DNA from: Haloarcula amylolytica JCM 13557
GTDB lineage: Archaea > Halobacteriota > Halobacteria > Halobacteriales > Haloarculaceae
DNA length: 64,000 nucleotides
Reading direction: 5' to 3'
NCBI RefSeq assembly: GCF_000336615.1
Contig: NZ_AOLW01000011.1
Location: 70,441-134,440, forward strand
The notes beneath the pieces were generated by a model. The model was not told the origin of the DNA, searched no databases, and saw only the letters and a program-made list of their open reading frames with translations. Positions 1 to 9,006 of the stretch are shown here, in pieces; positions within the stretch are counted from its first letter, which is position 1; each line of letters opens with the position of its first letter. The position numbers and the translations under genes were made by a program.

Positions 1-704
1 ACGCGCTCAACACCCAGTTGCGGTCGGAGTTCAAACAGGTCTTCGACGCAGTTCCGGACAGTGACGTTCGTGCTGTCGTGTTGACTGGCGCGGCAGACAC
101 CGGCGCATTCGTTGCGGGTGCCGACGTGACGGAACTCCGGGAGCGGGATATGCTCCAGCAACGGGACGCAAGCAAGCGACCGCGGGTCTACGAGTACGTC
201 GACGAGTGCCCGATGCCGGTCATCGCCCGCATCAACGGGCACGCGCTCGGCGGCGGCTGTGAGCTGATTCAGGCGGCTGACATCCGGATCGCGCACACGG
301 ACGCGAAGTTCGGCCAGCCGGAGATCAACCTCGGCATCATGCCCGGCGGTGGCGGGACACAGCGGTTGCCGCGTCTGGTCGGGGAAGGCCACGCGATGCG
401 GCTGATCCTCACCGGCGAACTCATCGACGCGACGGAGGCCGCTGACATCGGCCTCGTCGACGAGGTCCACGACGACGACTCCTTCGACGAGCGCGTCTAC
501 GATCTAGCGTCATCCATTGCAGAGAAAAGCCCCGCGGCGCTCGAATTTGCGAAGAAATCCGTCCGCGCAAGCTCCCGCATGGATCTCGAAGCCGGCATCG
601 AGTACGAAGCCGAACTGTTCGCGCAACTGTTCGCCACTGGCGACAAGGACGAAGGGATCGACGCGTTCCTCGAAGACAGAGAGCCGGAGTGGACCAGCGA
701 GTGA
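1..704 (+). CDS. Enoyl-CoA hydratase/isomerase (crotonase family), 5' end outside the window
   Basis: The frame is open from the first bases of the window, so the start codon and roughly the first 20-30 residues lie upstream; the TTG at 18 is internal. The product should hydrate trans-2-enoyl-CoA thioesters in beta-oxidation or a related CoA catabolic route in the cytoplasm. Crotonase landmarks are visible: AGAD for the oxyanion hole, GHALGGGCEL carrying the first catalytic Glu, and FGQPEINLGIMPGGGGTQRL carrying the second Glu. Both catalytic glutamates are present, favouring a true hydratase over an isomerase. The C-terminal helical part is complete. It is followed by a convergent IclR regulator gene, and the chain length of its substrate cannot be read from sequence. 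Confidence 0.92.
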   Translation, partial: ALNTQLRSEFKQVFDAVPDSDVRAVVLTGAADTGAFVAGADVTELRERDMLQQRDASKRPRVYEYVDECPMPVIARINGHALGGGCELIQAADIRIAHTDAKFGQPEINLGIMPGGGGTQRLPRLVGEGHAMRLILTGELIDATEAADIGLVDEVHDDDSFDERVYDLASSIAEKSPAALEFAKKSVRASSRMDLEAGIEYEAELFAQLFATGDKDEGIDAFLEDREPEWTSE

Positions 705-809
705 GCACGCCCCGCTCCCAGACCGAAGTCCCCAGCTTGGCTGATACCGCACACAGAGAAGAACAGTCCAAAAACAGCCAGTTGCCCCGCTAGAACTACG
801 CTGGTGGCC

Positions 810-1580
810 TCACGGATGGGCCATGTTTATCCCGATTTCGTTGACGACGCCCAGTAGCAGCGTCGGCAGTTCGTCCCGGAGAATGGGGCCTTCAAGCCGG
901 CTTGCCGGGCCGGAGACACTGATCGCCCCGATGGCAACGTCGTTTTCGTCCGTAATGGGGGCCCCGACCGCGTGCAGTCCCTCCACAGACTCCTGAAAGT
1001 TGAACGCGTAGCCGCGGTCACGTATCGTCTCGATTTCCTCCCAGAGTTCGTCCCTGTCGGTGATCGTCTGTGGCGTCCGGCCGGGCAGGCCATGCCTGTC
1101 GATGGTCTCCGTGATCTGGCTATCCGGAAGGTGTGCGAGTATGGCCTTCCCCGCGGCGTGCTGGTGGAGATAGTTCCGATGGCCGACCCGGGCGTACGTC
1201 TGCACCGAGTGTTTGCCCTGCGCGCCGTAGATGTGGACGCTCCGGCCGTGTTCTTCGACCGCACACCAGATCTTTTCCTCGGTCTCCTCCGCGAGTTCGT
1301 CGACTCTCGGCTTGGCCTCGTCGTAGAGCCGGTATTTGTTCCGTGCCACTTCGCCGTAGTCCAGAAAGCGGATACCGAGCTGATACTCGTTGTCGTCCTC
1401 GACGAGGAGACTGTTGGCCGCGAGCGTCTTCAGGTATCTGTGCGTTGTACTCTTCGCACAGTCGAGGTGGGCCGTCATCTCCGACACGGTGGCCGTGTCG
1501 TGTTCCTTGAGATACTCCATGATCTCGATCGCTCGCTCGATCGTTCCGACCGGCCTGTTGACAGCGGGCGGGATTGCCAT
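810..1580 (-). CDS. IclR family transcriptional regulator (1)
   Basis: A 256-residue protein with an N-terminal winged helix-turn-helix (about residues 10-65, including VSEMTAHLDCAKSTTHRYL) and an IclR effector-binding domain (from about 80, with AAGKAILAHLP and a C-terminal GAPITDENDVAIGAISVSG). A longer reading to 1694 exists but would overlap the divergent EthD gene, so I chose the ATG at 1580 (ATG 1592 is the alternative). IclR proteins bind a small aromatic or organic acid and switch a neighbouring catabolic operon. It is divergent from the EthD gene, with a palindrome between them, and convergent with the enoyl-CoA hydratase gene. The effector is unknown. Confidence 0.9.
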   Translation of the reverse strand: MAIPPAVNRPVGTIERAIEIMEYLKEHDTATVSEMTAHLDCAKSTTHRYLKTLAANSLLVEDDNEYQLGIRFLDYGEVARNKYRLYDEAKPRVDELAEETEEKIWCAVEEHGRSVHIYGAQGKHSVQTYARVGHRNYLHQHAAGKAILAHLPDSQITETIDRHGLPGRTPQTITDRDELWEEIETIRDRGYAFNFQESVEGLHAVGAPITDENDVAIGAISVSGPASRLEGPILRDELPTLLLGVVNEIGINMAHP

Positions 1581-1617
1581 ACGTACACACATGACTAACC
1601 GGCTTACAAGTGTTTTG

Positions 1618-1632
1618 TTCGAGTAGCTTGAA
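1618..1632. promoter_or_regulatory. Inverted repeat in divergent IclR/EthD promoter
   Basis: TTCGAG-TAG-CTTGAA is a near-perfect palindrome (one mismatch) 38 bases from the IclR start and about 60 bases from the EthD start. Position and symmetry suit an operator for the IclR protein, but binding is inferred only. Confidence 0.35.
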
Positions 1633-1692
1633 TCGGTGGCAGCCCTGTCTGATCGGTAAGTAAAAGCCACTCCGGGGCGACACGGGGAACGC

Positions 1693-2019
1693 ATGGTGAA
1701 AATCGTCGATCTGCTCGTCCGGAGAGATGGCTACAGTCACGAGGAGTTCGCTGACCGATGGCAGGGCGACCACTCGGAGTTGGCGAAGGATCTGCCGGGA
1801 CTGCAACGCTACGTGACGTCTGTGCCGACAGACCCGGAGCGTGCGGCGTACGACGGCGTGCTTGAGCTCTATTTCGAGGACATGGACGCACTCAGCGAGG
1901 CGTTTGATTCCGACCTCGCCGAGACGGTCCAGGCCGACGCGGCCGAGTTTATCGACCTGGAGGCCGGCCCCCGACTTATTGTCGAGGAAACGGTCCAGCT
2001 CGACGAAAGAGACGACTGA
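1693..2019 (+). CDS. EthD domain-containing protein (single domain)
   Basis: A 108-residue protein starting MVKIVDLLVRRDGYSHEEF and continuing ADRWQGDHSELAKDLPGL, the usual opening of the EthD family: a dimeric alpha+beta barrel found beside oxygenases and other catabolic enzymes, with a poorly defined role (ether degradation accessory protein, or decarboxylase/cyclase-like fold). Clearly related to each half of the tandem protein at 27130-27846, sharing the R(R/Q)D..(S/T)H(E/D)EF.D.W pattern and the YFED/YFDD segment. Transcribed away from an IclR gene and convergent with the VOC gene. The substrate is unknown. Confidence 0.82.
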   Translation: MVKIVDLLVRRDGYSHEEFADRWQGDHSELAKDLPGLQRYVTSVPTDPERAAYDGVLELYFEDMDALSEAFDSDLAETVQADAAEFIDLEAGPRLIVEETVQLDERDD

Positions 2020-2079
2020 TAGCGTCGCTCCTGCTGTTCCCGCTCGACTCCGTTTCCCGAGAGCGAACCGTTGCAGATG

Positions 2080-2550
2080 TCAGCCATCGAGTCGGCTCCC
2101 ATCGACGTAGAGTTTCTCGGCGGGCGGCCGCTCAGCGTCGTAGCTGTCGTGATACTCGAACAATTGAAAGAGCGCCCCGGTCGGGTTCGACGGTGGCACA
2201 AACGCCTCGGTCCAGTCCTCATACTCGCGGTACTCGACGACGCTGTAGCCGTTGCGTTCCAGTATCGCTTTCACTGCGTCGATAGCAGCCACTTCCAGCG
2301 TGACGTGGTGGAGTCCCGGGCCGTGGTCGTCGAGATACGACGTGAGGAACGTGTCCGGTGCCTCCGGTGCGATGAGTTCCAGCCGTGACGCGTCCCGTTC
2401 GAAATCGTACTGCGCCCAGCGAAACCGCCCTTCGACGGACTCTTCGATGAGTTTCCGACAGCCGAGTGCGAACAGGAACGGTTCGGCGTCACTGATGTCC
2501 TCGACAGCGATTCCGATATGATCGACACGGATCGGCGTCTCCTGAGACAT
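2080..2550 (-). CDS. VOC family protein, methylmalonyl-CoA epimerase-like
   Basis: A 156-residue vicinal-oxygen-chelate protein with two beta-alpha-beta-beta-beta modules. Candidate metal ligands are the His in VDHIGIAVED (near residue 11), the Glu in RLELIAPEAP, the His of GLHHVTLEV and the Glu of LFQLFEYHD, the spacing expected for epimerase or dioxygenase members. It resembles methylmalonyl-CoA epimerase in length and opening motif, but the C-terminal part (AERPPAEKLYVDG) is its own. Next to CoA-dependent and transport genes, an epimerase or isomerase role in acid catabolism is reasonable; reaction specificity is not established. Confidence 0.8.
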   Translation of the reverse strand: MSQETPIRVDHIGIAVEDISDAEPFLFALGCRKLIEESVEGRFRWAQYDFERDASRLELIAPEAPDTFLTSYLDDHGPGLHHVTLEVAAIDAVKAILERNGYSVVEYREYEDWTEAFVPPSNPTGALFQLFEYHDSYDAERPPAEKLYVDGSRLDG

Positions 2551-2714
2551 GGCGAGGACTGCGTCAGGCTCCCAATTATATGCTTGGGTCGGACGATAAG
2601 TGTCAATCTCGGTGGGAGGGTACCCGGCCCCTCCCTGCTATAATCTATACTCCTGCACCACTGATACCGGACTCGAACAGACACACCCGACTCCGTCTGA
2701 AATGTTCCCAAATA

Positions 2715-2725
2715 TTTATTAAATA
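2715..2725 (+). promoter_or_regulatory. TATA-like promoter of the penicillin acylase gene
   Basis: TTTATTAAATA centred about 26 bases before the ATG at 2746, in otherwise GC-rich DNA. This is the spacing of haloarchaeal leaderless promoters and supports that start. Confidence 0.55.
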
Positions 2726-2745
2726 TCCAGACTGTCGACTACGGG

Positions 2746-5595
2746 ATGCCAGCACAGCACCAGCAATCGCGGCGGCACCTCACACGACGATCGCTTCTGA
2801 AAACGGGCGCGGCGGTTACCGGCATGACCGGTATCGGAGCCGTGGAGACGGAGTTAGCGTACGCACAGGACGATGACGCGACGGTCACGATACGACGCGA
2901 CGACTACGGCGTACCACACGTCTACGCCCGCGACGCCGACAGCCGTGCCCCGGTGTTCTATGGGTTCGGATACGCGACCGCGGCCGACCGGCTCTATCAG
3001 CTAGAACTGTACCGGCGGTACTATCACGGGACTGTCGCAGAGATCCTCGGCTCGGGTGACGGGGACACCGACTGGATCCAGTTCGATATCGAGGCGCGGC
3101 GCAACACCGCCGGCGAGCCGTCACTCGACGAGCAGGCCGCTGAACAGTTGACGGCGGACCAGCGAGCGGTCCTGCAGGCGTTTACCGACGGCATCAACCG
3201 GTATATTACCGAAGTCCGCGAGAGCGAGGACCTGGAATTCCACCAGGCGTTTCAGGAGCACGGGTTCGAGCCCGAGGCGTTTACTACGGCGGACACCGCG
3301 GGGATGTTCGTCGCGAGTATGGCATATTTCAGCGGCTTCCAGCTGGAGACCCTCAGCGCAACTGTCCTCGACGCACTCACACAGGAAACAGGGAGCGAAC
3401 AGCGTGCCATGGCGCTCTTCGAGGACCTGCAGTGGGGTAACGACCCCGGCTGCCCGACCTCGACAGTCCAGTCCTCGGATGCCTACTCCCCTCCCTATAC
3501 TGACGTAGGTGCAGGGCCGACACCCGACGTGACCGGGGGACAGGAGACGGACAGGGTGACGCGCGGGGCAACCGGCGCGTCTATGATGCCGAGCAACCTC
3601 GTCACTGGCGGTGACTACACGCCACCAACTGACGCCGAAGGGATGCACGAGGCAGAGATGGAGCGGATGCGAACCCTTGCGTCCGGACTCGATAGTCTGG
3701 GCCTCCCGATCAAGTACGGCAGCAACGCCCTCGCTGTCCAGGGTGATATCACGTCCAGTGGCGATGCGCTACTGATGGGCGGGCCACAGATGGGGTTCAA
3801 CACGCCCTCGATAATGTACGAGGCGAGCCTGCACGGGCCGGATTTCGACGTCGCCGGTGTCACCGTTACCGGGTATCCGTTCATCATGTTCGGACACAAC
3901 CGCAACGGGGCACTGACTTCGACTGCCGGGATCGACAACTGCATCCAGATGTTCACGGAGTCGATCACGACCAACGCGTCGGGTCCGGACACGTACACCT
4001 TCCAGGGCGAGGAGTCCGAGGTCGAAACAGCCGAGCAGACGATCACTGTCGCCGACGGCGAGGACGTGACGTACACGGAACGGTTCACACGCCACGGTGT
4101 CGTGACCCAGTGGGACCCCGACAACGGGGAAGCGCTGGCGCAGACGAAGTCATACGCCGGCCGGCACATGAACTGCTGGCGGGCCTTCTACGAGTGTCAG
4201 TTCGCGACGGACGCCGAGGAGTTCCGGGAGTCAGCACAGCGCTGTGACTACGCACTGAACTTCATGTGGGCAGACAAGGACGGCGACATCGCGTATGTCC
4301 ATCTGGGGCGGTATCCAGACAGCGAAGCAGTCGACTGGGACACTCGGCTGCCAGCCGATGGAACGCAGTACGAACTCACGTCGGCGGACTACCTGCGCGC
4401 GGCTGACGGTGACGTGCCATACGCGATCAACCCCGACCCGGGGTACTCGGCACAGTGGAACAACAAACCCGCACCGGACTGGAACAACGGCGACCTGAGC
4501 TATTCGTGGGCGACCGACCACCGCGTGCAACGGATTATCAATCTGGTAGAGCAGCGGTTAGCTCAGGACGGCGAAGTCGACTATGAGTTCCTGAAGACCG
4601 TTATCTACGATATCTCCTTCACCGACCTGCGTTCGATTCGGTACAGAGAGCATCTGCTCGACGCGCTTGCGGACGCAGACCTCTCCAGCACCGAACAGCA
4701 AGCCCGCGACGAACTGGCTTCGTGGGACCACTTCGCCCAGGCCGACGGCGAAGACAACGAGGGACGCCACTCTGCCGGGTACACGATCTGGGATGCGACG
4801 TTCCCGTACATTCTGGAGGAGGTTTTCGGCGAGACGTTCGGGAGCGCATACGGGCCGGCATCGTACTTCCTCGACTACGACTACGGACGCGGCACCCTGA
4901 TGCGGGTCCTCAACCCGGCGGAGACAGCACTGCCGACGCAAGCAGAGTACGCCGATGGAGATATCACGGACGCGTTGGTCAGCGCGTTCCGGACGGCCGT
5001 GAGCGAACTCGCCGCGCGATACGACGGCGACCCGGGGTCCTGGCGGCGTGAGGCAGCCCTGCACGAGTTCGACAACCTCGCGCTGTTCGGAATGCCTATC
5101 GGCGTCACGTCCGCGGGGAACACGGCGCTGATGAACCGTGGGACCGAGAATCACGTCGTCCGGCTCAGCGACGACCCGCAGGCTGAGAACATCCTCCCGC
5201 CCGGAAACGACGGCTACGTCGCTCCGGACAGCACTACCGGCGAACATTACGACGACCAGCTGGCGATGTTCGAGGACTTCGAGTACAAGCAGCTGTTGTT
5301 CGCCGACGCCGCTATCGAGTCCGCAACGTCTGAAATTCGTGAGTTGACGAGGTCAGCAAGCCCAACTGACGGTGCCACCGGTGACACGCCGACGAGTGAG
5401 GGCACTGAGACAGACGAGAGTACTGTGGCCGGCGGGGCGACAACTCCTGCCGAGACAGAGAGTGCGGACACAGCGACGGAGACGAATACCGGGACTGCCG
5501 CCAGTGGTCCCGGCTTCACGGCACTCACTGGGGCGACCGCAGTACTCGGGACTGCGCTGGCGTGGCTGTACAGACAAGACGACAACACCAGCTAG
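2746..5595 (+). CDS. Penicillin acylase family protein, Tat-exported with PGF-CTERM-like anchor
   Basis: A 949-residue Ntn-hydrolase precursor. Residues 13-19 (TRRSLLK) are a twin-arginine signal followed by an Ala/Gly-rich stretch. The alpha-chain part has DDYGVPHVYA; the autocatalytic site is GSNA, with Ser326 the expected new N terminus and nucleophile of the beta chain. GHNRNGALTSTAG follows, as in the family. The last about 75 residues are a Thr/Ser/Glu-rich linker, a PGF motif, a hydrophobic segment ending in AWLY, and a short Arg-containing tail: the layout of PGF-CTERM proteins processed by archaeosortase and lipid-anchored at the surface. Family members cleave N-acyl amides (penicillins, acyl-homoserine lactones, N-acyl amino acids). 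It sits immediately before a LIV-type importer, so it may release an amino acid or acid outside the cell for uptake. Confidence 0.88.
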   Translation: MPAQHQQSRRHLTRRSLLKTGAAVTGMTGIGAVETELAYAQDDDATVTIRRDDYGVPHVYARDADSRAPVFYGFGYATAADRLYQLELYRRYYHGTVAEILGSGDGDTDWIQFDIEARRNTAGEPSLDEQAAEQLTADQRAVLQAFTDGINRYITEVRESEDLEFHQAFQEHGFEPEAFTTADTAGMFVASMAYFSGFQLETLSATVLDALTQETGSEQRAMALFEDLQWGNDPGCPTSTVQSSDAYSPPYTDVGAGPTPDVTGGQETDRVTRGATGASMMPSNLVTGGDYTPPTDAEGMHEAEMERMRTLASGLDSLGLPIKYGSNALAVQGDITSSGDALLMGGPQMGFNTPSIMYEASLHGPDFDVAGVTVTGYPFIMFGHNRNGALTSTAGIDNCIQMFTESITTNASGPDTYTFQGEESEVETAEQTITVADGEDVTYTERFTRHGVVTQWDPDNGEALAQTKSYAGRHMNCWRAFYECQFATDAEEFRESAQRCDYALNFMWADKDGDIAYVHLGRYPDSEAVDWDTRLPADGTQYELTSADYLRAADGDVPYAINPDPGYSAQWNNKPAPDWNNGDLSYSWATDHRVQRIINLVEQRLAQDGEVDYEFLKTVIYDISFTDLRSIRYREHLLDALADADLSSTEQQARDELASWDHFAQADGEDNEGRHSAGYTIWDATFPYILEEVFGETFGSAYGPASYFLDYDYGRGTLMRVLNPAETALPTQAEYADGDITDALVSAFRTAVSELAARYDGDPGSWRREAALHEFDNLALFGMPIGVTSAGNTALMNRGTENHVVRLSDDPQAENILPPGNDGYVAPDSTTGEHYDDQLAMFEDFEYKQLLFADAAIESATSEIRELTRSASPTDGATGDTPTSEGTETDESTVAGGATTPAETESADTATETNTGTAASGPGFTALTGATAVLGTALAWLYRQDDNTS

Positions 5596-5689
5596 CCCCC
5601 ACAGCGGCGGTGACCAAGAGCCGCCAGACGCGATAGTGCAGTTACCGAACGCGGCGAACAGCGCGAGACGCGCCGACAGGGGGCAAGGC

Positions 5690-5696
5690 TTTAATA
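5690..5696 (+). promoter_or_regulatory. TATA-like promoter of the first LIV importer operon
   Basis: TTTAATA about 30-36 bases before the ATG at 5726, preceded by GC-rich sequence. It supports the start at 5726 rather than the much longer upstream reading that overlaps the acylase gene. Confidence 0.45.
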
Positions 5697-5725
5697 CGAT
5701 TTGCTTAACAATAGATAATGAACCT

Positions 5726-6973
5726 ATGTCGAGCGAAGGTACCTCACCAGACAGTAGTGTGGGAATCGACCGTTCACGGAGACAGTTCATCGCCGCCGCC
5801 GGCGCGGCCGGCGCGCTTGGCCTCGCTGGCTGCCAAGGTGGATCAACAGGTGGCGAGGAGGCAGTGACCGTTGCGAGCCTGAATCCAATGACTGGCCCGT
5901 TCAGCTCTCTCGGGCCAGGCCAGCGCACTGGGGCTGAACTCGCTGTAGCAGAAATAAACGACACCGACGACTACGACTTCGAGTTCGAGTTGGTGACGGG
6001 CGACACAGAAACCGAGGCCGGGGCCGCACAGTCCGAGGCCCAGCGTGTCGTCCAGGAAGAGGGGGCAGAGTTCGTGTTCGGTGCGATTTCCAGCTCCGTT
6101 GCGCTCGGGCTGAACGACTTTGCCGGGCAATCTGAGCATATCTACTTCCCCGGCGGCGCAGCGGTGCCGATCACCGGGTCCGCCTGCAACGAATGGGTGT
6201 TCCGCTTTGAAACGAATACTGCACAGATCGCCGAGGCGATATCGGCGTATTCAGTCAACAATCTGGGGAACAACGTCTGGTTCCACTACGCGGACTACGC
6301 GTACGGCGACTCGGTGTACAACCGCACGAGCAGACGAATGGAGAACGCCAGCGACGACTACACCGAGGTCGGGACATCAACGTCGGAGTTGGGTGCCAGC
6401 AACTACGGTTCGTTCATCACGCAGATCAGCAACTCCGACGCTGACGTGGTCGTGTTGGGGATGACCGGTGGTGATCTGGTGAACTTCACCAACCAGGCCG
6501 CAGATCAGGGCCTCACCGACCAGATGGCTGTTGTCGGTCCGACCCAGACGTTCCAGAGCGTCCGTGCCGGGACCGGGTCGAACAGCGTCGGCACCTTCGG
6601 CGGCGCTCGGTATGACCCCTCGCTCGAGACCGGGGACAATCAGGCATTCGTCGAGGCCTACGCCAGCGAGAACGACAGAGAGCCCGGCAACTTCGCCCGC
6701 GTCGGCTACGACTCGATGCGGCTGATGGCCAAAGGAATGAACGAAGCCGGGAGCACCGAACCGGGGGATGTCCGGGACGCCCTCGAAGGAGGCACGTTCA
6801 CGACAGTGCTGGGGGACATCACGCTTCGGGAGAGCGATCACCAGGCCACCAATCCGACGTGGATGGCCGAACTCGTCGCGGGCGATGGCGACACAGCGGA
6901 TGTCGAACTCCTCGAGCAGGTCCCGGGTTCGGAGACGCTGCCACCGGCCAGTGACCTCGGCTGTGAGATGTAG
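5726..6973 (+). CDS. LIV-type ABC transporter substrate-binding lipoprotein (1)
   Basis: A 415-residue periplasmic-binding-protein type I (LivJ/LivK, amide/urea-binding) protein. The N terminus has a Tat motif (SRRQFI, residues 17-22) and a lipobox ending GLAGC with Cys36 as the lipidated residue, so it is exported folded and tethered outside the membrane. VASLNPMTGPFSSLG begins the mature fold. Start 5726 was chosen because it gives the signal peptide and a TATA element lies upstream; a longer in-frame extension would run into the acylase gene. It is first in an operon with fused permease and two ATPases (8-base gap to the permease). The ligand could be a branched-chain amino acid, amide or aromatic acid. 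Confidence 0.9.
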   Translation: MSSEGTSPDSSVGIDRSRRQFIAAAGAAGALGLAGCQGGSTGGEEAVTVASLNPMTGPFSSLGPGQRTGAELAVAEINDTDDYDFEFELVTGDTETEAGAAQSEAQRVVQEEGAEFVFGAISSSVALGLNDFAGQSEHIYFPGGAAVPITGSACNEWVFRFETNTAQIAEAISAYSVNNLGNNVWFHYADYAYGDSVYNRTSRRMENASDDYTEVGTSTSELGASNYGSFITQISNSDADVVVLGMTGGDLVNFTNQAADQGLTDQMAVVGPTQTFQSVRAGTGSNSVGTFGGARYDPSLETGDNQAFVEAYASENDREPGNFARVGYDSMRLMAKGMNEAGSTEPGDVRDALEGGTFTTVLGDITLRESDHQATNPTWMAELVAGDGDTADVELLEQVPGSETLPPASDLGCEM

Positions 6974-6981
6974 GTAGTACG

Positions 6982-9006
6982 ATGGTTGCTGCCGATTTCA
7001 TCGAACAACTGCTGAATGGCCTCACCCTGGGGATGGTTTACGTCCTGCTAGCCGCCGGACTGTCGGTCATTTTCGGCGTGATGGACGTGATCAACTTCTC
7101 CCATGGCGAACTGTTCGCGCTCGGCGCGTATTTCTCCCTCAGCATCATCGCGCCGTTCGGCGCGGGGACTGGGTTCTGGATCGCGATAGTGGTTGCACCG
7201 GTCGCCGTCGGTCTCATCGGTGCCGCTATCGAGCGAACGACTGTCCGACCGCTGTACGGTCGAGACCCGCTATATCACATTCTCCTGACGTTCGGGCTCG
7301 TGCTCGTAATCAACGACGGCATCCGTCTTATCTGGGGGACACAGCAACGACAGCTGGCTGTCCCGGAGTATCTGAGCCGACCAGTGTCCATACTGGGCGT
7401 CCAGGTGTCCGTGTACAATTATTTCATGATCGTCTTTGCGGCGCTGCTCGCGGTAGTGACGTGGTACCTGCTGAACCGGACGAAGTACGGGATGATCATC
7501 CGTGCCGGATCGCAGGACCGTGAAATGGTCCGCAACGTGGGTATCGACATCGACCAGTACTACACGCTGGTCTTCGGTGTCGGTGCGGCGCTCGCTGCTG
7601 TCGCCGGGATCGTCCTCGGCGGCTACCAGAACGTGAACACCGGGATGGGGAACAGCGTCATCATCCCGGCGTTCGTTGTCGTCGTCCTCGGCGGCCTCGG
7701 TAGCTTCAGGGGTGCCGTCTTCGGCGGGTTGCTCGTCGGTGTCGTCCAGACGCTGATGCGGGCCTACAATGGGTCTGTCGTGGCAACGGTCGGAGACGTC
7801 ACGCTGAGCGTTCCCAATCTCGAGGGGTTGACTGTGTACCTGCTCATGATCGCCGTGTTGCTCGTGAAACCGCAAGGACTGTTCGGAACGCGAGGTGAAG
7901 AGTCGGAAAGCGAGGGCGAGATTCTCGTCGGGGGGTACGGCGGGGTACTGGCGGACAGCACGCGGGTACGGCTCGGCGGTATCGCCGTTGTCGCGCTCGC
8001 GCTCGCCCCACTCGCGATTCTGTTCATGGGCGACCAGTACTACCTCGTCGTTCTCAACGAGATCCTGATCTGGGCAATCTTCGCATTGAGTCTCGATATC
8101 GTGATGGGCTATGCCGGCCTGGTCCCGCTGGGCCACACCATGTTCTACGGCGTCGGTGCGTACACCGCCGCGCTCGTCATGTTGCACTATTCGCAGTCGG
8201 TTTTCGTCGTGTTGCTCGGGGCGATTCTCATCTGTGCCGTCCTAGCTTGGATCGTCGGCAGCCTCTCGATTCGGGTGTCCGGCGTGTACTTCGCCATGAT
8301 CACGCTGGCGTTCGCGGAGCTGCTCTACAGTGCTGTGTTCAAGTTCGACTTTACCGGCGGGAGCGACGGCCTGCTCGGCTTCGAGGCGTTCCTCGGATTC
8401 GGTACTATCGGGGCGTCGCTCTCGAACATCGAGTTCGGGCTCCTCGGCTACGAACTCGGACAGCAGTTCGTGTTCTACTATCTCGCCCTGCTCATCGCCG
8501 TGCTGTCGCTCCTGTTCGCTCGGCGCATGATGAACGCGCCGTTTGGCAGTGTCCTGCAGTCGATTCGGGAAAGCGAGGAGCGAGCGGAGTTCATCGGGTA
8601 CGACGTCAACAGATACAAGCGCCGAGCGTTTGTCATCAGCGGCGGAATGGCTGGACTGGCTGGCGGCCTCCTCGCAGTTAGTCCATCGACTGTCATCATT
8701 TCGCCGGACCAGACCCTCAACTGGATCCACTCTGGTGAAGTCATCGTCATTGCGCTGTTCGGCGGAATGGGGACACTGTACGGTCCCATGATCGGCTCCG
8801 GTGTCTTCTTCGGTGCCGAGGAGTTCCTCTCGTCGTACACCGACCAGTGGCGGCTTATCATCGGGACGATGTTCATCCTGTTCGTGCTGTTCGTCCCACG
8901 CGGTATCGTATCGATTCCGTCTCTCGTCGCACAACGGCTGGAGACGGCCAACAACGCGGACGGTCCTGTTGACATGGATGAGCCGGAAGTGAGAAGCGAT
9001 GACTGA
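6982..9006 (+). CDS. LIV-type ABC transporter permease, LivH-LivM fusion
   Basis: A 674-residue membrane protein that contains both permeases of a LIV importer in one chain. Residues about 1-300 are LivH-like (LLAAGLSVIFGVMDVINFSH; GGLGSFRGAVFGG; ending VKPQGLFG), followed by a charged Glu/Ser-rich linker (about 300-330) and a LivM-like half (ALSLDIVMGYAGLVPLGH; SGVYFAMITLAFAEL; FGGMGTLYGPMIG). LivH and LivM are usually separate proteins of about 290-350 residues that heterodimerise; here the stoichiometry is fixed by fusion. The gene overlaps the ATPase gene by 8 bases. The reading frame is uninterrupted, so this is not an annotation artefact unless the sequence has an error at the junction. 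Confidence 0.92.
   Translation: MVAADFIEQLLNGLTLGMVYVLLAAGLSVIFGVMDVINFSHGELFALGAYFSLSIIAPFGAGTGFWIAIVVAPVAVGLIGAAIERTTVRPLYGRDPLYHILLTFGLVLVINDGIRLIWGTQQRQLAVPEYLSRPVSILGVQVSVYNYFMIVFAALLAVVTWYLLNRTKYGMIIRAGSQDREMVRNVGIDIDQYYTLVFGVGAALAAVAGIVLGGYQNVNTGMGNSVIIPAFVVVVLGGLGSFRGAVFGGLLVGVVQTLMRAYNGSVVATVGDVTLSVPNLEGLTVYLLMIAVLLVKPQGLFGTRGEESESEGEILVGGYGGVLADSTRVRLGGIAVVALALAPLAILFMGDQYYLVVLNEILIWAIFALSLDIVMGYAGLVPLGHTMFYGVGAYTAALVMLHYSQSVFVVLLGAILICAVLAWIVGSLSIRVSGVYFAMITLAFAELLYSAVFKFDFTGGSDGLLGFEAFLGFGTIGASLSNIEFGLLGYELGQQFVFYYLALLIAVLSLLFARRMMNAPFGSVLQSIRESEERAEFIGYDVNRYKRRAFVISGGMAGLAGGLLAVSPSTVIISPDQTLNWIHSGEVIVIALFGGMGTLYGPMIGSGVFFGAEEFLSSYTDQWRLIIGTMFILFVLFVPRGIVSIPSLVAQRLETANNADGPVDMDEPEVRSDD

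Noticed and set aside
1581..1694. N-terminal extension of the first IclR protein
   Set aside because: Would overlap the divergent EthD start and lacks similarity; ATG 1580 gives a normal family N terminus.
5372..5725. 118-codon extension of the first LIV binding protein
   Set aside because: Basic, Arg-rich shadow of the acylase gene; the Tat lipoprotein signal begins right after ATG 5726.
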